Both the position numbers and the translations under genes were made by a program. The notes beneath the pieces are model-generated. The model searched no databases, had not been told where the DNA came from, and worked only from the letters and a program-made list of their open reading frames with translations. Shown piece after piece: positions 8,231 through 15,250 of a stretch of 18,812 nt of DNA. Each line of letters starts with the position of its first letter. Within the stretch, counting starts at the first letter, position 1. This stretch comes from Gemmatimonadaceae bacterium (lineage in GTDB: Bacteria; Gemmatimonadota; Gemmatimonadetes; Gemmatimonadales; Gemmatimonadaceae), in assembly GCA_025451425.1 (NCBI GenBank), contig JANWKK010000051.1:1-18812 (forward strand). Direction: 5' to 3'.

Positions 8231-8272
8231 GAGGGTAGAGGGTGAGGAGCCTGCGCTCCACCCTCTACCCTC
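8231..8272. terminator. Strong hairpin between convergent genes, probable bidirectional terminator
   Basis: GAGGGTAGAGGGTG (8231-8244) pairs exactly with CACCCTCTACCCTC (8259-8272). The loop can extend the stem with GAGC (8247-8250) and GCTC (8255-8258). It begins four bases after the M16 peptidase stop and ends 14 bases before the stop of the convergent gene. No clear U-tract follows on either strand. The arms consist of the short word GGTAGAG repeated, a composition also seen after the RND gene. Confidence 0.65.
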
Positions 8273-8286
8273 GGCCCTCTATGCGC

Positions 8287-11200
8287 TCACTCTCCGCGTC
8301 GTCGCTCTTGATCCAGCAGATATGCCGCGAGGACGCGTGCGGTGAACGGGTCCTCGTCCACGTTGCGGGAGTAGGCCTTGAATGCGGCGCGTGCACCGTC
8401 GAAGTCGCCGAGTTGAATGCGAGCGACAACGACGCCGTTTCGCACGAGCGAGATCGGCAGCCAATCTATAGTGTCGCGAACGCGCGCGTCGATCAGTATC
8501 TGCCCAGCGCGGGACGCCTCGGCATAGTTCCACGCAGCGAGGCCATGCAGAAAGTCCATGGCGGCGCGGGCGGGCGCTGGTGCGTTCACGCGGGCTGTGT
8601 ACGCGCGGAGTGTGGCGTAGAAACTCTCGTCGGCGACGCCGGCCGTGCCGCCGTGTATGAGCCGCTCGGATTCGCGCATATTCTCCACCCACACGCGCCA
8701 GTCGGCAGGGGGCGCCGAACCCGTGAGCTGCCGCTCGAGCTGATCGAGCCGCACACGGGCCTTTGCGTCGTCGTCGCTGCGCCTAACGCTCGTGTCGGCG
8801 AGTCGGCCAGCCGCGAGCATTAGGCGGAGCCGCGCACCTCGGGCGAGTTCGTCGACGTGGGTGATCTCCGGCAACACGGAGAGCGACGTCGTGCCGAACG
8901 CGCGCTTGTGTCCGGACAGCGCGGCAGCGATGTCGAAGCGACTCTCGCCGAGACCACTCACGCCGTCAGCATTGTTTTTCAGGTACCGCGTGCGCTCGGC
9001 GCCGAGATCGAGTGCGGGGTGGTAGTCGGAGTTCGGCGCGACCTGCGTCGAGAGGTACGGATGCAGAAGCTGGCGCCCGGCGAGGCGCGTCGCTTCGAGC
9101 GCCTCCGGAGTGAGCGGAATCGCGCGACGAAGGTCTGCTGCAACGCCGGGAAAATCAACGACGTGCCAATCGGGTGTCGGGAGGACATGCTCGTTGCTGG
9201 CGACGATGAGAATATCCGCATTCGAGGTGAAGAAAATCTCGTACGACGGAAAGTTCTGATCGAGCGCCGCGAGCACCATCGTCGCGAGTGCATCATCGAG
9301 CTCGTATAGGTGCAACCATTGTCCGAACACACCACCGTCCGCGAGATGCGTGCGGACGCGTCGATAGAACTCGGTCGTGAACAGTCCGGATACGCCACTC
9401 ACCCAGGGATTCGACGGTTCGCTGAGAATGAGATCGAAACGCCGGCCGCTGGCGGCGAAGTAGGATTTTGCGTCATCGAGAACGAAATGGGCGCGGGGGT
9501 CCTCGAAGTCGCGTCGGTTCGCCGGATAGAAAAAGCGGGACGCGTTGATCATCTCCGGCTCGATCTCAATGGTCGCGAGGTGCCTAACGTTTGGGCTGCC
9601 GAGGAGGAGATGAGACGTCATTCCCGAACCCTGCCCGATGACGGCGACGTCGCGCGCATCGGGGCGGTGCGCGAGCGTGACGATGGGCAGTAGGACCTGC
9701 GTGGCGATGTCGTCCGCGAGCGGATGCGGCGGCCCGACGCGGGTGGGATCCTTCCAGAACGCGTCCATCGATGCGTCCGGCTTCCCGTTCGTCGACAGGG
9801 TGATGAACCCGCTCCGCATGCGGCGGATGCTCACCGTCGCGGTGCGCCCATCGCGGTAGAAGGGAACGGTGTAGTCTCCCTTCTTTGGCAGGACCGCATA
9901 ACGATAGACGCCGCTCGTGAGCCGCATCGGATCAAAGTCGACGGCGATGACGATCAAGGCGACAAAAGCCGCGATGAGCACGCTAACCGCCATGAGCCGC
10001 GACGTCGACGGAGGTCGCAAGCGTGTCGATGGACGGGTCATGTCGCCTTCACCGGCCCGCGCGACAACGAGCAGCAGCGCGAGCCCGAGCACGATGTCGA
10101 CGAGTGCCCCGGCGATGAGCAGGAGCTTCAGACCGAACACTGGCATCAGAATGAGACCGGCGATAAGCACGCCCGCGATGGAACCGAGCGTGTTGAGTCC
10201 GTACACGGCTCCGATTGCCCGCTCGCCGCGAACGCGGCCGCCGCCGTCCATGAGCAACTTCGTGATCAACGGCAGCGTGATGCCAGCGCAGAACGTCGCC
10301 GGCAGCATCACGAGAAGGCAAATCGCATAACGAGCGGCGAGGAATCCGCGATAACCGGCGTCGCTCTGCTTGAATGTGTCGAGGAGAGTCGCGACCCAAC
10401 TGAATGATGCGACGTACAGCGGAAGGGTGGCGATGGCGAGCATCCCCATGATGCACTGCACCGCGCCGAGAAGCGCGAGCGGGTCCCGTGCCCGATCCGC
10501 TCGGCTCCGAATCCAGAGGGCACCGAGCGCGAGGCCAAGGATGAATGCCGAAAGCATCAGCTCGAACGAGTGCGTCGCGCTCCCGAGGACCAGCGAAAGC
10601 ATGCGGATCCACGCAATCTCGTAGATGAACGAGGCGACGGCTGTGCCGAAGGAGATCGTCAGCAGGAGACCGACCGGGGTCGGCATGCCGTCGGAACCGT
10701 TAGGCAAGATCGGCGTCGCTTCTGCTGCCTCCTCCTCCGCGCGCGAAGCAACGAGACGCGCGCCGAGCGCGACGGCGGCGGCGGCGATGAAGTTGAGAAT
10801 CGCAGCTGAGATGAGCGTCCCCGGCAGACCGACGCGATCGAGCAGGACGAAGCCGGCAACGAGTACACCGACGGCAGCACCAAAGCTGTTCGCGAAGTAC
10901 AGTAGCCCAAGCACACGCCCAGCCCGCTCGCGGAGGAGGCGAATCGCGCCCGCGCTCATGAGTGGGAAGGTCGTGCCAAGGAGAATGGACTGCGGGAGGA
11001 TCATGAGGCCGGCGAGTAGCCATTTGACGATCACGAGGCCCCAGCCTCCGGCGAGCGCGGGGAAGATCGAGTCGTACGCCGCGTCGGAGATATCGATGTA
11101 GACGTAGTTGAAGACGAGGCCAATGAAGCCAATCGCGGCTTCGATTCCGGCGTACCACAGCAGGGGATGACGCAGGCGCTCGGAGCGCTGGCCGACGAGG

Positions 11201-11361
11201 AGGGAGCCTAACGACATCCCCCCGAGGAAGATCACGAGGACAATGATCTGGGCATAGGCGCTGTGGCCGACGAGGAGGCTGAGATAGCGGCTCCAGATCG
11301 ACTCGTAGATGAGTCCCGCGGCGCCGGAAATAACGAAAACGAGAGTGAGAAGCGCGAGCAT
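8287..11361 (-). CDS. Polytopic membrane protein fused to spermidine-synthase-like (SAM-fold) domain
   Basis: The product is 1024 residues, ATG start (complement of 11359-11361). Residues 1 to about 450 hold 12 or 13 hydrophobic segments in two similar halves. GLIYESIWSRYLSLLVG (about 16-32) matches SFIYEIAWIRMLSLVLG (about 244-260), and both halves have an AGVLxAG-type segment. Residues about 560-760 are a Rossmann-type aminopropyltransferase/methyltransferase domain with VIGQGSGM at about 573, IEIEPE after it, and LSEPSNPWVSGVSGLFT near 645. The residue usually Asp in spermidine synthases is Glu in SEPSNP, so classical polyamine synthesis is doubtful. The last 250 residues are helical and TPR-like, with an NSDYHPAL motif early on. 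This matches proteins annotated as fused MFS/spermidine synthase. The substrate is unknown. It is divergent from the TetR gene and convergent with the peptidase gene. Confidence 0.85.
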   Translation of the reverse strand: MLALLTLVFVISGAAGLIYESIWSRYLSLLVGHSAYAQIIVLVIFLGGMSLGSLLVGQRSERLRHPLLWYAGIEAAIGFIGLVFNYVYIDISDAAYDSIFPALAGGWGLVIVKWLLAGLMILPQSILLGTTFPLMSAGAIRLLRERAGRVLGLLYFANSFGAAVGVLVAGFVLLDRVGLPGTLISAAILNFIAAAAVALGARLVASRAEEEAAEATPILPNGSDGMPTPVGLLLTISFGTAVASFIYEIAWIRMLSLVLGSATHSFELMLSAFILGLALGALWIRSRADRARDPLALLGAVQCIMGMLAIATLPLYVASFSWVATLLDTFKQSDAGYRGFLAARYAICLLVMLPATFCAGITLPLITKLLMDGGGRVRGERAIGAVYGLNTLGSIAGVLIAGLILMPVFGLKLLLIAGALVDIVLGLALLLVVARAGEGDMTRPSTRLRPPSTSRLMAVSVLIAAFVALIVIAVDFDPMRLTSGVYRYAVLPKKGDYTVPFYRDGRTATVSIRRMRSGFITLSTNGKPDASMDAFWKDPTRVGPPHPLADDIATQVLLPIVTLAHRPDARDVAVIGQGSGMTSHLLLGSPNVRHLATIEIEPEMINASRFFYPANRRDFEDPRAHFVLDDAKSYFAASGRRFDLILSEPSNPWVSGVSGLFTTEFYRRVRTHLADGGVFGQWLHLYELDDALATMVLAALDQNFPSYEIFFTSNADILIVASNEHVLPTPDWHVVDFPGVAADLRRAIPLTPEALEATRLAGRQLLHPYLSTQVAPNSDYHPALDLGAERTRYLKNNADGVSGLGESRFDIAAALSGHKRAFGTTSLSVLPEITHVDELARGARLRLMLAAGRLADTSVRRSDDDAKARVRLDQLERQLTGSAPPADWRVWVENMRESERLIHGGTAGVADESFYATLRAYTARVNAPAPARAAMDFLHGLAAWNYAEASRAGQILIDARVRDTIDWLPISLVRNGVVVARIQLGDFDGARAAFKAYSRNVDEDPFTARVLAAYLLDQERRRGE

Positions 11362-11478
11362 CGGGCAGCGCGTGCAGGTGGCAGTCGACGATTGGGTAAG
11401 TTCGCAGCGGGACGCGAGGGGGCCAGTACTGTCACGGTCACCACCTGCGGATCGCTGAAACCTTGGCGAGCGTTGCGC

Positions 11479-11521
11479 CGATATATCCGCAGATATATCT
11501 CGGAGCCATTAGATATATCTG
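11479..11521. promoter_or_regulatory. Cluster of AT-rich palindromes, candidate operator array
   Basis: In an otherwise GC-rich setting there are three related palindromes: GATATATC at 11480-11487, AGATATATCT at 11491-11500 and AGATATATCT at 11511-11520. The last two form an outer inverted repeat CAGATATATCT/AGATATATCTG with a 10-base spacer, and their centres are exactly 20 bp apart, about two helical turns. They lie in the divergent region between the fused membrane protein and the TetR gene. Binding by a dimeric regulator is inferred; which one is unknown. Confidence 0.5.
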
Positions 11522-11552
11522 TGGCATATCATTCAGGTCCGTATGGGTGAAA

Positions 11553-11568
11553 GCAAGTAACTACTTGC
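11553..11568. promoter_or_regulatory. Candidate TetR operator
   Basis: GCAAGTA-AC-TACTTGC is a perfect 7-bp inverted repeat with a two-base centre, of the size and type bound by TetR/AcrR dimers. It sits 34 bases before the regulator's ATG and overlaps the proposed -35 hexamer, a placement that would give autorepression of the regulator and the efflux genes behind it. Inferred from position and symmetry only. Confidence 0.6.
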
Positions 11569-11593
11569 ATTCAGCTGAGTCTCCGTTTAGAAT
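11565..11593 (+). promoter_or_regulatory. Candidate sigma-70 promoter of the TetR-efflux operon
   Basis: TTGCAT at 11565-11570 and TAGAAT at 11588-11593 are separated by 17 bases. The -10 matches five of six consensus positions; the -35 is weak (three of six). Transcription would begin at about 11600, practically at the ATG at 11602. No Shine-Dalgarno precedes that ATG, so a leaderless or nearly leaderless message is suggested. Confidence 0.45.
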
Positions 11594-11601
11594 CCGCCGC
11601 C

Positions 11602-12240
11602 ATGGACACTCGCGAACGAATTCTCCAGGCAGCAGCGCGCGTCTACGCGCAGCATGGATTCCGCGGCGCGACCACGCGTCTGATCGCCATAGAAGCCGGC
11701 GTCAATGAAGTCAGCTTGTTCCGTACCTTCGGCTCCAAGGCGGCGCTGTTTGAGGCCATGATGCAGTCGCATGCGGCGTCGCTCCCGGTTCCCGTACTTC
11801 CCGAGGTTCCTGGGAACCCACACGCCGAGATCACCGCTTGGTGCGCCGCCCTCCTGGCCCACATGCGGCAATGGCGCTCGATCATCCGGAAGTGCTTCGG
11901 CGAGCTCGAAGAGCGGCCCGAGGCCGCGATTGTGATGTGCGAGGGGCCCAATTGTGCCGCGGCGACGCTGGGCGCGTACGTCGCGCGTCTGCAGGCGGCC
12001 GGATTCGCTGATGAAACCGCGGACGTAGCTACCACCGTTTCCATGTTCATGTCGTCGATGTTCGGGGACGCTATCGGCCGTGACGTCTTGCCGCCGCACG
12101 CGTTCCCGCTGCCGGAAGAAGAAGCTCCGGCGAAGTACGTCAGCGTGTTCCTGCGCGCCGTCGGCGCGTTAGGCGCGGGCGATGCCGTCCCGCTCAGGTC
12201 CGCGCTCGACACCAATTGCCGTCGCGCGGCGGCGCAGTAG
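11602..12240 (+). CDS. TetR/AcrR-family transcriptional regulator
   Basis: The product is 212 residues. The N-terminus is a canonical TetR DNA-binding domain: TRERILQAAARVYAQHGFRG, then TTRLIAIEAGVNEVSLFRTFGSK as the helix-turn-helix, with the usual FGSKAALFEAMM exit. The remaining 140 residues form the variable ligand-binding and dimer domain. It contains the pair C-x5-C in VMCEGPNC, which could be a redox or ligand feature (speculative). It is the first gene of the efflux cluster and reads in the same direction, with 35 bases to the channel gene's ATG. It most likely represses this operon through the palindrome upstream of its own start and is released by a pump substrate. The ATG is preferred because the TetR consensus begins there, although no ribosome-binding site is visible. 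Confidence 0.92.
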   Translation: MDTRERILQAAARVYAQHGFRGATTRLIAIEAGVNEVSLFRTFGSKAALFEAMMQSHAASLPVPVLPEVPGNPHAEITAWCAALLAHMRQWRSIIRKCFGELEERPEAAIVMCEGPNCAAATLGAYVARLQAAGFADETADVATTVSMFMSSMFGDAIGRDVLPPHAFPLPEEEAPAKYVSVFLRAVGALGAGDAVPLRSALDTNCRRAAAQ

Positions 12241-12275
12241 CCATCTCGTTCATCACCATCATCAGCGTACCCATC

Positions 12276-14009
12276 ATGTCTCGGACCCACACCCGAGGTG
12301 TCACCATCGCCGCTCTCGGCGCGCTCGTCGCGCTGTTCGTGCGATGGCCGCGACCGCTCGGAGCGCAGCAGGACACGACTCGTCAAGCAGCGACGGCGGT
12401 GCGCCGCCTATCGCTCGAGGATGCACTCAAGGCAGCGGAAGGCCAGAGCGAGGCGGTCCAGATCGCACGCGCCGGCCTAACGAGGGCGGAGGGACAGCGT
12501 TATCAGGCCCGGAGCCAGTACATGCCGCAGGTCAGCGCGGTCGCGATCTATCAGCGAACGCTCAACTCGCAGTTCCAGGGTGTCAGCTTCGGCGCCCCCG
12601 CGGATACGTCGAGCACGCCTCGTCCGCAAGCCCTGTGTGCGCCCTCGATTCCCGTTGGCGCGACGCAGGCGCAGGTCCAGGCGGCGCTGGCTCAGGCGAG
12701 CACGTGCCAGGCGGCGGCCGGCGGCTTCAACTTCCAAAGCGTCGGCTTCGGTGCTCCCAACCAGTACACGGCCGGACTGAATTTCTCGCAGAACATCTAT
12801 ACCGGGGGCCGCATCTCCGGCCAGTATCAGGCAGCGAGGGCTGGAAGCAATTCGGCGGTGATCGAAGTCGCGGCGCAGAAGGCGCAGCTCGCGCTCGACG
12901 TGACGCAGGCGTATTACGACGCCGCGCTCGCCGATAATCTTGTGTCGATCCAGGAATCGGCGCTCGCGCAGACGGAGGAGATCCTTCGACAGACGCGTGT
13001 CGCGAAGCAAGTCGGCAATCAAGCGGAGTTCGACCTGCTGCGCGCGCAAGTCACTCGGGACAATCAAGTGCCAGTCGTCCTCCAAGCGAGGAATTCGCGC
13101 GAGGTCGCGTACTACCGACTTAAGCAGCTGCTTAACTTGCCGATGGACGGCGCGATTGCGCTGTCGACGCCGCTCGACGACTCCACGACCACCTCGACCG
13201 CCGTACTCGCGGCAGTGAAGGCCGGAAGCTCGCGCGCGATCTCACCTGCGTCGGCAACGCTGGCGACGATGGTCGTGGACACGAACGTCAGCGACCGAGC
13301 GCCGGTGCGCGAGCTCGAGCAGAACGTGCGCGCGCAGCAAGGACTGCTCAAAGCAGCGAAGGGCGAGAAGCTGCCGTATCTGCAAATCACGTCGGGCTAT
13401 CAAAGACTGTACTTCCCGACGAATCTGGTCCTCCAGCTGAACAATGCGCGCATCAACTGGACGGTCGGCGTCACCGCGTCAATGCCGATCTTCGATGGGG
13501 GCAAGATCAAAGGCGATGAGATGATCGCGCAGGCCAATCTCGACCAGGCTCGCGCGCAACTGCAGCAGACGCGCGAGTTCGCCGCGCTCGATGCGCGTGT
13601 CGCACTGAGTGCTCTACAACAGGCGGAAGCAACGTGGCAAGCGAGCGCGGGCACGGCGGGACAAGCCGAGCAAGCATACAACATCGACCAGATCCGATAT
13701 CGCGAAGGGATCTCGACGCAGACAGATCTTTCGCAGACCCGAATTCTGCTCGAGCAGGCACTCGCCAATCGAGCACAAGCCGCTCGTGATCTGGCGGTCG
13801 CGCGCGTGAAGCTCGCGCTCTTGAGGGACCTCCCGCTCCAAGCAGCCGGAGCGGGCGCGCCGGCGCAGTCGCAAACACAATCGGGCAGTGCGGTGAACGG
13901 TTCCGCCCAGTCAACGCCTAACGGTATCGGAACACAGACGCCCACTCGAACGCAGACACAAGCCGCCGCAAGCGCGAGCGGAGTTTCAGGGGGAGGTATC
14001 ACGCCATGA
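12276..14009 (+). CDS. TolC-like outer-membrane efflux channel
   Basis: From ATG 12276 the product is 577 residues; the frame is open to a TTG at 12216, inside the TetR gene, but that extension spoils the signal peptide. A signal peptide ends near PLGAQQ. Then come the two repeated outer-membrane-efflux domains: the first starts LSLEDALKAAEGQSEAVQIA, and the second half contains LEQNVRAQQGLLKAAKGEKL and the barrel strand INWTVGVTASMPIFDGG. NFSQNIYTGG is the matching strand in the first half. An extended loop in the first half holds Cys121 and Cys144, which could form a disulfide at the cell surface. The last 55 residues or so are a Gln/Thr/Ser/Ala-rich tail with no predicted structure. The stop overlaps the adaptor start (ATGA), so the two are translationally coupled. 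It forms the exit duct of the RND pump. Confidence 0.9.
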   Translation: MSRTHTRGVTIAALGALVALFVRWPRPLGAQQDTTRQAATAVRRLSLEDALKAAEGQSEAVQIARAGLTRAEGQRYQARSQYMPQVSAVAIYQRTLNSQFQGVSFGAPADTSSTPRPQALCAPSIPVGATQAQVQAALAQASTCQAAAGGFNFQSVGFGAPNQYTAGLNFSQNIYTGGRISGQYQAARAGSNSAVIEVAAQKAQLALDVTQAYYDAALADNLVSIQESALAQTEEILRQTRVAKQVGNQAEFDLLRAQVTRDNQVPVVLQARNSREVAYYRLKQLLNLPMDGAIALSTPLDDSTTTSTAVLAAVKAGSSRAISPASATLATMVVDTNVSDRAPVRELEQNVRAQQGLLKAAKGEKLPYLQITSGYQRLYFPTNLVLQLNNARINWTVGVTASMPIFDGGKIKGDEMIAQANLDQARAQLQQTREFAALDARVALSALQQAEATWQASAGTAGQAEQAYNIDQIRYREGISTQTDLSQTRILLEQALANRAQAARDLAVARVKLALLRDLPLQAAGAGAPAQSQTQSGSAVNGSAQSTPNGIGTQTPTRTQTQAAASASGVSGGGITP

Positions 14010-15142
14010 GTACGACAGTGCAGGCGAGGCGGCGGACGCGCAGCATCATTGGACTGACGTTGGTCGCGGCGACTGCCAGTGTCGCGGTGAGCTGCCGTCG
14101 CGGCGACGCGAATGCGGAGCCAGCGGCCACTGAGTCGGTCGTCATCGGTCCCGAGAACATCGTCATCGTCTCGAACCAGGAAATTCGGACCGGGCCGGCC
14201 CTTTCCGGATCTCTCGCGCCAGAGCGTGAGGCGACGGTTCGTGCGGAATTGTCGGCGCCAGTCGTCGAGACGCAGATCGACCAGGGCCAACGGGTCAACG
14301 CTGGCCAGCTATTGATTCGTCTCGATGACACGGCGATTCGTGATCAGGCGTTGTCCGCGCGCTCATCGGTGACGACGGCGCAGGCGAACCTCACGGTGGC
14401 GCAACATGAAGTCGATCGAAACGAAGCTCTATTGAAGGCCGGTGCCATCGCCGAGCGCGCTGCGGAGCAGTCACGAGCGCAGCTCACCGCCGCACGCGCC
14501 CAACTGGCGACGGCGCAGGCGCAGGCAGCGTCCGCGGAGAAGATGTTGTCGAATACGCGGATCACCGCGCCCTTCACGGGAATCGTGAGCGCACGGTCGG
14601 TGAATGCAGGCGACGTCGTTTCACCAGGAACGGCGCTGGTGACGATCGTCGATCCGTCGACGATGCGGCTCGAGGCGTCCGTTCCTGCGGAAGCATTGAG
14701 CGCCGTGCGACTTGGCGCGCCAGTTGACTTCTCGGTGAGGGGGTACCCGAGCCGGCACTTCATTGGTCGCGTGACACGCATCAACCCGATTGCTGATCCA
14801 GCGACACGGCAGGTGCGCATCATCGCCTCATTGCCAAACACCGGTGGGACGCTCGTCGGTGGTCTTTTCGCCGAGGGACGCGTTTCGAGTGAGTCGCATC
14901 AGGCTCCGGTAGTGCCGCAGAGCGCCGTGGACGAACGTGGCTTACGGCCGAGTGTCGTGAGGCTGAAGAATGGCCGGACGGAAAAGACCGAGGTCTCTTT
15001 GGGTCTGCGCGACGCTGCGACGGAGACGGTCGAAGTGACGCAGGGTGTTTCGGCGGGCGACACGGTGTTGTTAGGCGCCGCGCGCGGCATCAGCGCGGGC
15101 ACGCCAGTTCGTGTCTCGGCGCCGAATGACCTGAAGAAGTAG
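14006..15142 (+). CDS. Periplasmic adaptor (membrane fusion) subunit of the RND pump
   Basis: The product is 378 residues. GGGGGAGG at 13989-13996 is a strong ribosome-binding site inside the end of the channel gene, and the ATG overlaps its stop by four bases. An N-terminal hydrophobic segment ends VAVSC and is probably a lipoprotein signal, though the lipobox is not perfect. The order is typical of HlyD/AcrA adaptors: first lipoyl half (VETQIDQGQRVNAGQLLIRLDD, with G and RLDD landmarks), an Ala/Gln-rich coiled-coil hairpin (about residues 115-180), second lipoyl half (ITAPFTGIVSARSVNAGDVV), a beta-barrel domain, and the membrane-proximal domain with VPQSAV. It links the inner-membrane permease to the outer-membrane channel. 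The permease gene follows after a 108-base spacer holding a palindrome. Confidence 0.92.
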   Translation: MSTTVQARRRTRSIIGLTLVAATASVAVSCRRGDANAEPAATESVVIGPENIVIVSNQEIRTGPALSGSLAPEREATVRAELSAPVVETQIDQGQRVNAGQLLIRLDDTAIRDQALSARSSVTTAQANLTVAQHEVDRNEALLKAGAIAERAAEQSRAQLTAARAQLATAQAQAASAEKMLSNTRITAPFTGIVSARSVNAGDVVSPGTALVTIVDPSTMRLEASVPAEALSAVRLGAPVDFSVRGYPSRHFIGRVTRINPIADPATRQVRIIASLPNTGGTLVGGLFAEGRVSSESHQAPVVPQSAVDERGLRPSVVRLKNGRTEKTEVSLGLRDAATETVEVTQGVSAGDTVLLGAARGISAGTPVRVSAPNDLKK

Positions 15143-15153
15143 TGGTTGGCGGT

Positions 15154-15222
15154 TGGTAGTTGGTGATTGGTGAACAAGGAATGCGGAGCTCCGCATCCGA
15201 ATCCACCGACAACCAACTACCA
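15154..15222. repeat. Nested palindrome inside the efflux operon
   Basis: The outer arms TGGTAGTTGGT (15154-15164) and ACCAACTACCA (15212-15222) are exact inverses. At the centre is the perfect 16-bp palindrome ATGCGGAGCTCCGCAT (15181-15196). The outer arm is made of repeated TTGGT-like words. It lies between the adaptor stop and the permease start, in a place where tightly packed pump genes normally have no spacer. It could fold as an mRNA structure that tunes permease expression or stability; that role is inferred. Confidence 0.65.
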
Positions 15223-15250
15223 GATACCAGCAACACAAAAAGGCTAACCA

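Noticed and set aside
11565..11593. A stronger alternative promoter using TTAGAT/TATCAT at 11509-11532
   Set aside because: The spacer would be only 12 bases, too short for sigma-70.
12216..12275. TTG start of the TolC-like gene inside the TetR gene
   Set aside because: It would place 20 residues before a normal signal peptide; no ribosome-binding site seen. ATG 12276 also lacks one, so the start is not fully certain.
13400..14290. 296-codon minus-strand frame across the TolC/adaptor junction
   Set aside because: Cys/Arg/Ser/Ala-rich composition, no start signal and no motif; both plus-strand genes here are clear.
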